From assembly GCF_029227915.1 (NCBI RefSeq), contig NC_079887.1, forward strand, positions 23,185,650-23,249,649: 64,000 nucleotides of DNA. Direction: 5' to 3'. Of this stretch, positions 42,028-52,518 are shown piece by piece (the first letter of the stretch is position 1; each line of letters opens with the position of its first letter). The position numbers were made by a program, and so were the translations under genes. The notes beneath the pieces are model-generated. The model had not been told where the DNA came from. It worked only from the letters and a program-made list of their open reading frames with translations, and made no database searches. The stretch comes from Hydractinia symbiolongicarpus (Eukaryota > Cnidaria > Hydrozoa > Anthoathecata > Hydractiniidae).

Positions 42028-43602
42028 TTCTGCGTGCATACGCAGATAAGCGAAATACGGCAAACATTATTCTCGATCGTATTGTATTTTTGTATTTCGT
42101 ACTGTATTTTGTTAGTCGTGCTCGATTTATCTTTTTATAATAATAAAAATAAGAGTTGTACTATGTTATTACTATCCCTTTCTCGCACTGTTAAAAAAAT
42201 AGTAGTCCAAAGTGAAGCGAGGCTGTACTTACATACAGGCTAGCCAGTGGGTCAGTAAATGCAACGTAACTATTTCGAATCCTCATCGTAAACCATATTG
42301 ATGTAATAAACTGCGATATTTTGTACCTGAATTTATGTTTTTTTCTGTACAAAGTATGAATGTTTTTTTCTGAAACATCACTGAGAATAAGCAGTGCACT
42401 AGCGGCGCATGCCCATCCAATAGCATTGACTTTAGTGATATGTGTTTTTAAGGTGCATTGTACGCAACAATTCTAAGAAGACTGAGGTGGTTGTTTGACA
42501 TGAGTTTGACAGCCCTACCATGGTGAAGGTGATCACTCCTCCATAAGTTCCTTCTACCCTTCTTAAGTTTTCCTTTATCTTTATTTATTTTTATTTTTTG
42601 TAATTTAATTTTTGCAAAGAATTTGATACCTTTTTTCGTAAAATAATTGTTCTGGGAATTGCCTAATAATGATGAGAATGGCAAGGCATAAATATCTCAG
42701 CTGGATTTTGCAAAATTTGTAAAGATTAAATGGATAGCAAATGTTTGTAATGCGGCAAAATTACCGAAATCAAATTTCACAGTTTCTGATTTTAAAACCT
42801 GCATTCATATGTTTGATAACAATCAGTCTTTAAGATTCTATACCATTTCACAATGGAAGTTAATTTAGTTTTTAAAAACAATATACTTTTGTTTAAAATC
42901 CCATTTATGCTCGCCATAAGCATCCTCGGTGCAAAAAACTGAAATTGGCTTAAATTTCTTCTTTTTGTAATTCCTCATTTTTGTAATCTCTTTCAAGTGT
43001 GACTAGCCGGTTAAAATGAGTTTCCACTCGACTACATTTTTTGCTCTCTATTTTGTGTTTTGTAAATAAGCGCTAATCTCCTTCCCTGTTATTTTTTGAG
43101 ACTAAAAAGCGTACTGGATTTTTTTTTAAAAGGATAAGAACTACTTTGAGCACTTAATTATGTGATCATGTACGGTTTTTGCTACAATTTATTTCCGTCG
43201 TCCATTTGATAATCTAAAAACTGATCAGACATTGCATATGTGGTATTCTCAATTTATGTAATGTTTCTCACCAATGAAGCATTGGTACAATTTTTTTTTA
43301 TTTACTGACCTTCATTCGTTTTGCTTTTGCGATTAAAACAGGTTTTTAGTAAAAGCTTTAAAGAGCTTTCTTAGCTGTGTACGTGTGTGTGTGTGTTTTT
43401 TTTTTTCATCTATGCAAAAATTATTCAACTTTGTTTGCGCCAATTGTTCGGAAAAAGGCTAGTTTTGATATTGACTTGCCGCTGGCTGCAGAAAAAGGTT
43501 AGGCTGAAAAAAAGAATTACTGATGCTGCGTTTTCCCAAAAGAGAACGCAATTTCAGTGCAACAAAAAAAGTCAAGAATGTATTATACGGCAGAAGAAAA
43601 TT
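42028..43602. other. intergenic between convergent EMG1 and coiled-coil genes
   Basis: It holds 3' regions of two convergent genes. A short GT run (43384-43397) and T tracts are the only features. No other gene is supported. Confidence 0.5.
42142..42147 (+). terminator. candidate poly(A) signal of EMG1
   Basis: AATAAA about 115 bases after the EMG1 stop codon, in an AT-rich tail. Further AATAAA-like words follow near 42306. This is plausible only from position. Confidence 0.4.
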
Positions 43603-46600
43603 TTAAGGGTACAGAGTTGCTATGGATGGTAAATGTGTTTGTCTTTTGGTCAATTGCGCTTTTAGTGATCGTCTCCAACTGTTAACATCAAGTTCGACAA
43701 TTTTAGGTGTGTGCATTTTAATGTATTGTTGTGTTGCATCTGGTGGCATTTTCCAGTACGATGTGTTACTATTTTCATTCGTAAGCGCTTGACCAATAAC
43801 ATTACCAACTGTTTCGGTTTTGCGTGCTTTTATTGCGTTCAGAACTGCTGTCGATTTCTCATCGCTGTGAATTCGTTGCGTTTTATTTTTAAGTAACGAG
43901 AATGGTACAACAGCTAAATCGCCATGGAAATGCTCGCGTAGTAAATTCATGCAATTTAGCAGCATTTCCTCTTTTTCAGATTTCAATTTTTGTTTTCGCT
44001 TTTGCCATTGCAATTGGATTCTTTGGTATCTTGCTTCAGCACCTGCAATGTATCGTTTAAACTTTTCATCGCTGTCACTCTTGTAATGCATGCTTCTGAT
44101 GGCACTCACAATCTTTTTTTGTCGTTTTATTGAGGTGTATTGACGTACCATTGCAGCGAAATATTGATTTGAAAGCTTGTTAGCTTGGTTTAAAATTTCG
44201 GTGGAAGCTTCTTGGACATCTGCAGATATACGGTTTGATTCAAACGCTTCATTCAGGAGAATTATTTTTTCATTGCAAGTACTTCCCTTCCAGGGATGAG
44301 TAACCTTATCCATTTGACGAATTTGTGCTAAATTTAATTTGTTTAGCTCTTGTTTCAGTCGATTTCTATCGAGCTGAAATTGCTTCATCATATCTTTCGT
44401 TTCTTGCGTTATATCTTTCTTCTCCACGTTTAATCTTTCCATCTCTTTCTGTAAACACTGGTATTTCTGCAGGAGTTCTTTACATGGTGCGATTTCCTTC
44501 TGCAGGGTGTTGTTGTTGTCTTTTAGTATATCGTATTGTGTTGTCAACGTTTTTGTGCGTTTAATCGCGTGTTGCGCGATCTTTTCATTCTCCTTACATG
44601 CATCTGTGGCCCTCTGTAAACGAAGGCGATACTGTTCAGCGCTTCTCTCGCTGCTTACCTTAAACGAGTTGGCATGCTTTACAAGCAAACGTTTTTGCAG
44701 CAATGCTTTATTTAGATTGTTCTCTATCGACATTAGCGTTTCCATCACAGTTTCTGATGTCGTTCTGTTTTCATCTATGCATTTCCTGTAGCTTTCTATC
44801 CTTCCTTCAGCTTCTTCATCCACCTCTAGGTCTTCCTGGTGTATTAGATGTGTAATCACATGTTTAAAGTTTTTTAAAGCTCTTAGCATTTGGACCTTTT
44901 CATTGTGTAAGGCGTCTACATATCGTCCATGTTCAATTTGAGTTTTTCTTAAGTTCGCTTGAAACCTGTGTTGCTCCTTGATAATGTACTTTCTTAACTT
45001 CTGTAGTTCCTTTTCAGATTGCGCCTTCATTCTTGAAATAAGTTGATCTCTGGGCATGTCCTTCAAATGGAAGCTCAATTTAGGCTTTTCGAATGCTTCT
45101 TCTTTTAGTCCCCTATTTTCTTCCATCATATGCTGCAGTCTTTCCTCTAGATTCTCCATTGCTTTTCGTTTTTCAATTAATTCTTTATTTTTTTCCACAA
45201 ATTCCTCCTGTAGCTTGAGCAGCTGTGTTTCCAACTGTGTCACTTTTATATCTTGGAGTTTAGACTCCTGGCCACCAGTAACGTTGCCTTTGGTATTCTT
45301 CACTTCATTTTCGACATCGGCTGTTTTTTTCGACAAGTGTTGAATTTTGTCGTCGCGACGTTGAATGTTGTCGAGTGCCTCATTAAGTTGTTTCTGCAAC
45401 AGTTCAATTTCCTTTCGTAACTGACTGTTCTGAAAACTCGATTCGGTTGTTATATTCAACGTTTCTTGAGAATTATCTGATACGAAGTCGTTATCAAGAA
45501 CGTTCTGTGATCCAGCTGCACTTGATTTGATGGAAAAAATACTTTCTACACTTCCACTTCCTGCAGCATGTATGCTTAAATTGGAAGCACTTGCCGTATG
45601 ATTTTTGGATATTGATGGTATGCGGTCTATTTTTTCTTCCGGTGGTAGCAGTGTTGGGACGTGTGTGTTGCTTTTTTTCGAAGGTGAAATTTCGACCTTT
45701 GATCGTTCCAGCTTTTTAATGTCTTCTCGTAAAGAAACCAGTTCATTGCCAAGCTCTTGATTTTCTTTGGTGAGTTTGGAAATCAGGTGGTTGTCTTCTT
45801 TTTGCTTTTGCTCGAGCATTTTCATATTGTTCTTTTCAGCGAATAATTGTTTCGTTTTAATTTCAATTTCTCGTGCGTTTTCGCTAAACCATTTGAGAAT
45901 CGAAGAAAGCTCTTTAAATTGTTTCAAACCGAGCTTTAAATGTCTCCTAACTTCCGAAGATGCCCCCGACCGAATTCCTAAATCAAATACGGTTTTCACT
46001 GTCTTAATTGCTTGTTCCAAATTTTTTTGATCTGCCAGCTCCTTCTCGTTAAACATCCTTTTCCCTATAATCTTACCCGAGTCAGATGACATGCTTTCGC
46101 TTGAAGCTTTTGAATCAATATCGGACTTCCCAACGCTTTCAATATCGCTTTCGTTAGACGGTACTTTTCTTGCCTTGGTCTTTCTGGGCTTACGAAGTAA
46201 CGCATTTTGCTTTCGGCGTTGTAGTAATTCAACTAAACGGTCGATCGTTTCTGCTGATTTAATAAAAGCTTGGTTTGTCCGATCAAAGTGTTCATCGCTT
46301 GGTACATGATATCCTAGCTTTTCGACAAACTTAAAAAGTGATTCTAACTCCCTTGCAGTTAAATCCATCCAATCCGCCATTTCTTGTATCAAAGCGGTCT
46401 TGTGTTCGTTTGAATTCTCATACTTTGAGAATCCTCCAAAAATGCATTCACGGTCTTTCCGCTTTCTTCGTTCTCCATCAACGTCAAATTTTCCGACGTA
46501 TAGCGCGTCTTTATCTTCACTACCCAAACCAGAACGTTCAAGAGCTGCGGTCACTCTTTCCATGATTTCATTTATCTCACTTTTACGTTTCTGTTGTCTT

Positions 46601-46944
46601 CTCTGTTCTTTAGTCTCATTTAACTGTAACGCCACGGCTAAAACACTGTGGGATACGTCGCCCATTGTCATTTTGTCGAACGTCATTTGTTTGTCTTGTT
46701 GTTGTTGTTGTCGACATTTGATGCATATGTATTTCCCCTCTATTTCACTGTCGCTTTGAACCTCCATATGCGAATCGGGAGATTCTGCTGCTACGGTAAC
46801 GTCTGGAATAGATGAATTTTCTTGCAGGGCTTTGATAAAAACTTGTGGAAATTCATGATGGTTTAATGGTTTTTCTTGATTTTGTAGTCGTTTATATTTC
46901 TTTCTTTCACGTTGAAGCATCCGCAGATCGATATCGTTTTCCAT
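43603..46944 (-). CDS. large intronless coiled-coil protein, 1113 residues
   Basis: A single open frame from an ATG at 46944 (start MENDIDLRMLQRERKKYKRL). The protein is rich in K, E, Q and R, with heptad-like leucines over most of residues about 330-900, which indicates long coiled coils. Other parts are a C-x2-C pair followed by poly-Q (CIKCRQQQQQ) near residue 75, a basic KPRKTKARK stretch followed by a serine/acidic linker near 255-290, and a less charged C-terminal region (about 1000-1113). No enzyme motif is visible. Such proteins are often cytoskeletal, ciliary or centrosomal, but I do not recognise the family and do not assign a function. It converges on EMG1 and is divergent from the P-loop pseudogene. 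The complete lack of introns over 3.3 kb is unusual beside the other spliced genes. Confidence 0.85.
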   Translation of the reverse strand: MENDIDLRMLQRERKKYKRLQNQEKPLNHHEFPQVFIKALQENSSIPDVTVAAESPDSHMEVQSDSEIEGKYICIKCRQQQQQDKQMTFDKMTMGDVSHSVLAVALQLNETKEQRRQQKRKSEINEIMERVTAALERSGLGSEDKDALYVGKFDVDGERRKRKDRECIFGGFSKYENSNEHKTALIQEMADWMDLTARELESLFKFVEKLGYHVPSDEHFDRTNQAFIKSAETIDRLVELLQRRKQNALLRKPRKTKARKVPSNESDIESVGKSDIDSKASSESMSSDSGKIIGKRMFNEKELADQKNLEQAIKTVKTVFDLGIRSGASSEVRRHLKLGLKQFKELSSILKWFSENAREIEIKTKQLFAEKNNMKMLEQKQKEDNHLISKLTKENQELGNELVSLREDIKKLERSKVEISPSKKSNTHVPTLLPPEEKIDRIPSISKNHTASASNLSIHAAGSGSVESIFSIKSSAAGSQNVLDNDFVSDNSQETLNITTESSFQNSQLRKEIELLQKQLNEALDNIQRRDDKIQHLSKKTADVENEVKNTKGNVTGGQESKLQDIKVTQLETQLLKLQEEFVEKNKELIEKRKAMENLEERLQHMMEENRGLKEEAFEKPKLSFHLKDMPRDQLISRMKAQSEKELQKLRKYIIKEQHRFQANLRKTQIEHGRYVDALHNEKVQMLRALKNFKHVITHLIHQEDLEVDEEAEGRIESYRKCIDENRTTSETVMETLMSIENNLNKALLQKRLLVKHANSFKVSSERSAEQYRLRLQRATDACKENEKIAQHAIKRTKTLTTQYDILKDNNNTLQKEIAPCKELLQKYQCLQKEMERLNVEKKDITQETKDMMKQFQLDRNRLKQELNKLNLAQIRQMDKVTHPWKGSTCNEKIILLNEAFESNRISADVQEASTEILNQANKLSNQYFAAMVRQYTSIKRQKKIVSAIRSMHYKSDSDEKFKRYIAGAEARYQRIQLQWQKRKQKLKSEKEEMLLNCMNLLREHFHGDLAVVPFSLLKNKTQRIHSDEKSTAVLNAIKARKTETVGNVIGQALTNENSNTSYWKMPPDATQQYIKMHTPKIVELDVNSWRRSLKAQLTKRQTHLPSIATLYP

Positions 46945-47833
46945 CTTCTTCTTTGAAATTGTGTTTCGTTCTAACTGACGGTTAAGTTGACGTTTAATAT
47001 GATGACGTTATTTTGCAATGGCGTGGTTTCTCATCGACACAACAATGACGTAGACAGGAGCTCCGCCCGATATTTTACCAGAGAAACGGTTTTAAACATT
47101 AATTGAGCACCTGGGGCTTTTGCTAAGAATATTGGAGACTATTGGACTGCTAATTGGAAAAGAACATAAAAACGCCCTGTTATTAGCCGCCTTGTTAATG
47201 TACGCCTCTGTTAATAAACACCCTCTCTAACAAACGCCTCACTTTACAAGAGTGTTTATTCAAAACAGAATGCAAATATGAAATTTCACCAATATGGATT
47301 TGCATAAAAACCCATCCTAAATATGAAAAGAAGATATATGGTCCACGTGTTTCATCAGCAAGAATCAAAATATACAGTTTAACGCCCTATTTTTAAGGTA
47401 GAATTAAATGTAAGTCCGCATGTCTTGCGTTACGTCCTCCTTCTTAACAGAATTTAAGTGGAAAATGTCAGCAAGGTTTTAGTGGGGAGAGCGCAAACCA
47501 TCGTGCATTGTTTATGCAAATAAGTAACCTAAAAGACAAGCTTTTTATCGTTAAGGGGCAGTTTATATGGAGGCGGGCTGGCTCAGCAAACGGCCTGGCT
47601 CACTTGGCGGGCTGGCTTTTAACTTGTGTTTATATGAAAACCTACTTCGAATAATAGGCGGGGCTGCTCTGAACAATATTCATGATTTTGTTGTCTTTTC
47701 TTTTTTGTTCCCTTTGTTATTTGTTTTTTTCATTGTTTTATTGCTTTTTACTGTTATTTTTTGTTATGTTCTTTTGTTGTTGTTGTTGTTGTTGTTGTAG
47801 TTGTTGTTTCATAATTAACTTCTTTCCACTTAG
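46945..47833. other. region between the coiled-coil gene and the P-loop pseudogene
   Basis: It would contain the promoter of the coiled-coil gene and 5' exons of the P-loop pseudogene, neither of which I can define. A TTG trinucleotide run is at about 47776-47798. A pyrimidine-rich tract precedes the acceptor at 47832-47833. Confidence 0.45.
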
Positions 47834-50077
47834 GATATTTATTCAAAGCAGAACAGAGGATGGCTGTTTGCTTCAATTCCCAGCAACTAAGTGTGAAGTG
47901 GTCTCGAAAGTTGAAATTGTAGACGATTGGACAGAAATCTCAACAATCTTTATAAATTACATCCCTAATTACGTAATCGTTAAAGTTCAGGGTTTGACTA
48001 ACCACATCGTGTTATACAAGATTAGAGTTACTTTAAAAGACACGGCTGTAAAGGAAAACAAGAGATTTGTTGAATTTGAAGAATTCCGCATATCAAGTAA
48101 ATATTTATAAGGAAAATAATATGTGTAGGGAGGAGGTAAATATTCTTACAGGATTAAATATTTTCTGAAAGCTATTTAATGTAAAATACTCAATTTAGCA
48201 GCTAGGGCGCTTACCTAAAACTTATCTTGGTGCTATAATTTAAATAATCACCTCTGTCTATTAACAGCCTTGAGAACTTAATCCAAAGAGGAGCTTATTC
48301 TAAGGAGTGCTAATTTTATAACTTTTGCTCTAAAACAAGAGATAAATGAAGCAAATAGCTATTTTCATTTGCTTGCTTTCTTGTTTGCCTACATGCCTTG
48401 TTTGTTACGATTATTTATCCAACTTTTTCAGTCCTTATCAGTATTGTTATCAATAAGGGTCCTGCAAAGAGGGTTCTAACATACGATTTGGTGCTAACTG
48501 ATCAAGAGAAGATGTGGAGTCCTTTCAGAACTTTTGGCTGAAATGGAGTGATGAATCTTGTATACAGCATGTTTGACAGGGGGGCTAATTACCAAAATTC
48601 ACATAAATCTTTAGAAAAGGAATGTAAGCGAGTCTCTCCAAGCATGGCTATCAATGTCCTTCTTAATCACAGATGCAGGTCTGCTGAATCAAAAGAGGAA
48701 TCGGGGTGCAATCTCTGTGGGATTTAAAAAAATACCTAGTTCATGCCACTTAAAAGTGTTAAAATATTAACTAACTGATACTTAACTACCAGCCTTCTCC
48801 ATTACATTTCATTTCAGACGATCGTGATATGAAGCATAGAAAGGTTTTAAATGGCTTCGGATTGTTATGCCATGCATCTGGTGTCATAACAGACCCTTGT
48901 GAAGTAATACCAACATCACAGTTGAAGTTAAAGATCCCTCAACAGGTGTATCACGGAGCATCCATTGGAGGAGCGGGTATATACCGTACTTTGGAGGATT
49001 GGTATAAAACTTGCGATCTTTTTCTCTTACGAAATTTTTCTTTACCCTGGTACATCGAAGGAACAGGACAAAGAACCAACTGCTTCGCACAGGTGATTAG
49101 AATATCAAGTGGTGATGTTAACATTGTAGGAATGGGTTCTATAGCAGACAGGTTTGAAGAATGGTGTTCAAGTCAATCGACGTTAACCAATACACCAGCT
49201 CTGCTCGTCCTAGGATATGACATTACCAATTTCTTGGATTTGAAAAGGATAATGTTTTATCCAGTCTAAAGATACTAAAACAGCAAGCATGCGACAATAC
49301 TATCTTGGTGTATGAGCCTAAACAAAATATTTTAATTTGTGTCAGGGTATCAAACGAAACAGATATGGTAATGCTACAGAACGCAGCGCAAGCTTGTCAA
49401 GATGACCTTAAACTGTTCTGTGGATTGAACTTGGAAGTCTTGAACAACAGTGGTTTGGTTCTAACTAGTCGTTAGCCCGTGGAAAATCTACGGGTTCGCC
49501 CGTCCTTCTTATACCGCATTGCGTGCTTCTTGCTACTTGCGCAGCTAGGCTACCATTTTGCGTGACAGACAGACAGACGTATACGGGTATTATAATATAG
49601 ATTGGATTAGTCATTGCAAAAATATTAACTGATGACAAAATCAATGCTTTCACTGAAGAAGAAGGGTCAACCTTTTGCGGAAGATGTAGAGATTTCATTG
49701 TTCTGCACCAAACAATGACTAACTTGGAATCCTTTAAAAGGTGGTGGAATGAATCAATGCAACAAACTATTGATAACATGAGGAGGGAAGGTGGACTGAA
49801 AGTTAGCAAATAGACCGAAAGGCTAAATTAGTTTCGCATGATTGGAAGCAGAACAGTTGGTTTTATTGCAGCAACAGATGTATGCTTGCCTACCCTTTCT
49901 GCAAATATATCTGAGCAAGTGAAAACCGTTATGTTGACTAAAGAACAAATTAATGCTGTTCAGTCAAAGGACAAGCATGTTATCATCCTTGGTGGATATG
50001 GTTCTGGGAAAAGCATTGTGGCATTAAAGAAGTTAGAACTGATAGCTACATCATCTGAGATAGCGTCCAAAAAAGCG
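47834..50077 (+). pseudogene. broken P-loop NTPase/helicase-like gene
   Basis: Two exons are visible, 47834-48096 and 48818-50077, with matching splice phase (1). The second is damaged: a one-base loss near 49241-49247 shifts the frame, a 137-bp Helitron-like element is inserted at 49465-49601, and two TAG codons (49811-49813 and 49829-49831) interrupt the continuing frame. Removing the insertion joins the flanks in frame (VL then IGLVIAK). The last part has LTKEQINAVQSKDKHVIIL followed by GGYGSGKSIVALKKL, a Walker A motif in a context like UvrD/DEAD-type helicases. It then ends at a donor-like GTGAG at 50078; no later helicase motifs are found before 52.5 kb. The upstream ~400 residues are not recognised. 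The gene is inferred to be dead or very divergent. Confidence 0.7.
49465..49601 (-). mobile_element. 137-bp Helitron-like element inserted in the P-loop pseudogene exon
   Basis: On the minus strand it begins TCTATATTATAATACCCG and ends with a hairpin (CCCGTAGATTTTCCACGGG), nine bases, then CTAG at the edge. It sits between A (49464) and T (49602), the Helitron target. The interior carries GTCTGTCTGTCTGTCACGC, a short tetranucleotide run next to CAAAATGGTAGCC. Excision in silico restores the surrounding codons. This is the best-defined copy of the family in the window. Confidence 0.85.
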
Positions 50078-50179
50078 GTGAGAGCTCAGGGGACAAAGTT
50101 GTGCAAAATTCACACAAAAATTATCTTTGTCAAAATATATTTAGACAAGACAGCTAATTTAATTAATGTTATATTTATA

Positions 50180-50275
50180 TTCGCAACCTCGCTCCCACGG
50201 CTTTTTGTCTCTTTTTGACACTGGGCGCCGTCCAAACCTCAAAGGATTTCAATATGTCCTGCGAACGAGGTTGTT
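50180..50275. repeat. short inverted-repeat element with CAACCTCG ends
   Basis: It starts CGCAACCTCGCTCCCACGG and ends TGCGAACGAGGTTG, giving imperfect inverted repeats around ~70 bp with GCGCCGTCC inside. A related end (GGGGACGAGGTTG) lies near 28681. Probably a dispersed MITE. Confidence 0.5.
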
Positions 50276-50974
50276 ATATTCGCGCATTTAAAAATAGTCG
50301 AAGTTCACTTTTCAATTTTGGGATTGCATTAGTTGTACACAATCACTTAAAATGTGTCAATTGTGGCTGACGTTAGCATTATCATATTTCGAACTTCGGG
50401 GCCTTCCTTCGTTATGCGTGCTAAAGAATGTGACGAGCAAAATTTAAACGCTGTCCATCTGGCATATATGCTTGTGCAGAAGTAACGATTTTGCGACATG
50501 TTGACTGCATGCAGAGTGTTGGTCAATTGACGTTATTTTCCATGTTTGAAATATAACAAAAAATATTGTCGCAAAATTTTTTTAAACATTGTAAATTATG
50601 CTATCCTGAGCAGAAACTTTTCTTAAAATAACGCATTCAGTAAAAAAGTATATTCCACCGATTCGCGGCTTGTTGTCGGCTTTTAGCGACCTTGGGTTTT
50701 CCTGTGCAGTGAGAGGTTAGTACCATATCGGTAAAAAGTAACCAAATTTTGCCTCAGTGGTTTCGGGATTTTCTTTCCTTTTTACCACTCAACCATTCCT
50801 TAAAGGTTGGAAATTGTCCGTTTAAAAAAAACTTTCTTTTTTTTATTTTAAAATTTGAATACTGTATTTTATATTTTTGAATCTCGAATATAAGTCGGAA
50901 AATGTGATTTGTTTTTTAACAACGGACCGACATTTTTAACAAAACTTGTGCAACTTTTTTTGTGCGGTGAAAAT

Positions 50975-51100
50975 TGTGTAGTGGTAGCGCTGTCAACTTA
51001 ATTAGTAATTTGTGACAGGAAAACTAGCGAGAGAAATGCTATACGTGTCTCTGGAAGTAATGTGACATAGTAGCCGTTAGAGGGAGGAAGAGCCAGACTT
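50975..51100 (+). mobile_element. degenerate SINE, GATGGTGTAGTGG family, copy 3
   Basis: A TGTGTAGTGGTAGCG head, then a body with GCTATACGTGTCTCTGG and TAATGTGACATAG. It matches the reverse complements of copies at 27400 and 40523. The B box is not preserved. Confidence 0.6.
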
Positions 51101-51242
51101 TAAAATGGGATACCCAAGGACGTTAAACTTCCCTACGTCCTCACTTCGCACTCTTTTTTACTGTTACAGTATGACAGATATCACTATGTTGACCGAAAAG
51201 ACCGGATACAGTGTCAGTAGTAAATTTTCGTTAAAAAGATAC

Positions 51243-51440
51243 CTTGATGGTGTGTGGCCTTGTGGTTATGGCGTTTGCTCCGTAATCACAAGGTCCGTGG
51301 TTTGGTCCACAGCGCAGGCATGTTTAGCTAGTTTTTGCAACAGCTACGGGTGAACCCATGACATATCAGGGAAATTGGGTAGGTAATGCCGGTGTACCTA
51401 ATTTTTTTACCTAATGTATACATTTAAAACACAGGATCCC
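51243..51440 (+). mobile_element. SINE-like repeat, same family as 29413-29735
   Basis: A GTGTGGCCTTGTGGTTATGG head could be tRNA-derived. Then come ACAAGGTCCGTGGTTTGGTCC, CAGCTACGGGTGAACCC and GAAATTGGGTAGGTAATGCC, each shared with the minus-strand copy at 29413-29735. The 3' limit is approximate. Confidence 0.7.
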
Positions 51441-52518
51441 GTCTATATTCTGTATAAATATTAGAAATAAAAATAAAAACTAGAGGTCCAACTGCTTATT
51501 CCCGCTAAAGGTGTCACTGTTTTTATTTTGTTAGCGAAAATGGATCATGCTGAACTGCAAAAAATTCCCACCCCATTTTCTTGTTTACAAATATTGGACA
51601 TCACGCATGCAAAATGCTTTGCAACCGATCCAAGTCAATTCAAGTTAAAACGAAAGTGTATTAAAAAATTGACGTCTCGTGTTCCAATGCAGATCAGTAC
51701 AAAAACCAACTTCGTGACATATAAATGAAAATAAATATATGCGGGAGAATGAAATTAATGAACAGTGATAATAAATAAATACATTTGTGTTATGACAAAT
51801 TTCCCCTTAAGGAGAATGTTACTTAGATATAACCAAACGTGAATCGTTCATTATGAATATTCACACCGCATGTAGAACCTTGATCAGCAGATACAAGAGA
51901 TAAAATCCTAAGGCTATAGCATCGTAAAATCGTTGTCATGAATAAAAATAACGGAATCTGAACTATCTAACTTATTATCTTCGCCAGTATTGAATGAAAT
52001 TTTATCAACGAATGAAAAAGTGAATTGCCAGAAATGAACAGAAATGAACAGAAATTCTAAAACGATTCTTGAAAAGTTTTTCGAAGATTTCTAAAATTGG
52101 TAGAGACATAAATTTTTAGCAATTGTGAGGGATATATTGACGTATTGTCTTAAATCTTTTTTCACTGGAGCTTGCCGTTGAATAAATGCAATAAAAAATC
52201 ACAATATAAAAGTTTTATATGTAGCGAAAGTTGCATATATAACCAACAAACCGCCAAAATACAAATTAAAGGAACCCAACACGAAAAATAACTTGATGTA
52301 AAGAGTTGATAAAAGTATTTTTGAATTTTTTTAAAACTTCTTTCCGTTGCTTCAGAGATTATCATCTGATCTTATGGCATCATTATTGATGATGCAATAA
52401 GGTAGTCAGCATAAATTTATTTTTTAAATATCCTAACCGACCGACCAATCAAATCGATCGATCAATCAATCAATCACATCATTCAAAACATAAAAAATGC
52501 ATAATATAAATACATGTT

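Larger units (their letters stand above)
50078..52518. other. intergenic, with repeats
   Basis: It contains a MITE-like repeat (50180-50275) and SINE-like copies (50975-51100, 51243-51440). The ORF at 51528-51728 has no recognisable motif. The 3' region of GGT paralogue 2 lies at the right edge. Confidence 0.5.

Noticed and set aside
43711-46759. Several plus-strand ORFs of 60-119 codons opposite the coiled-coil gene
   Set aside because: They are antisense shadows of the 1113-codon frame, with low-complexity serine/leucine content.
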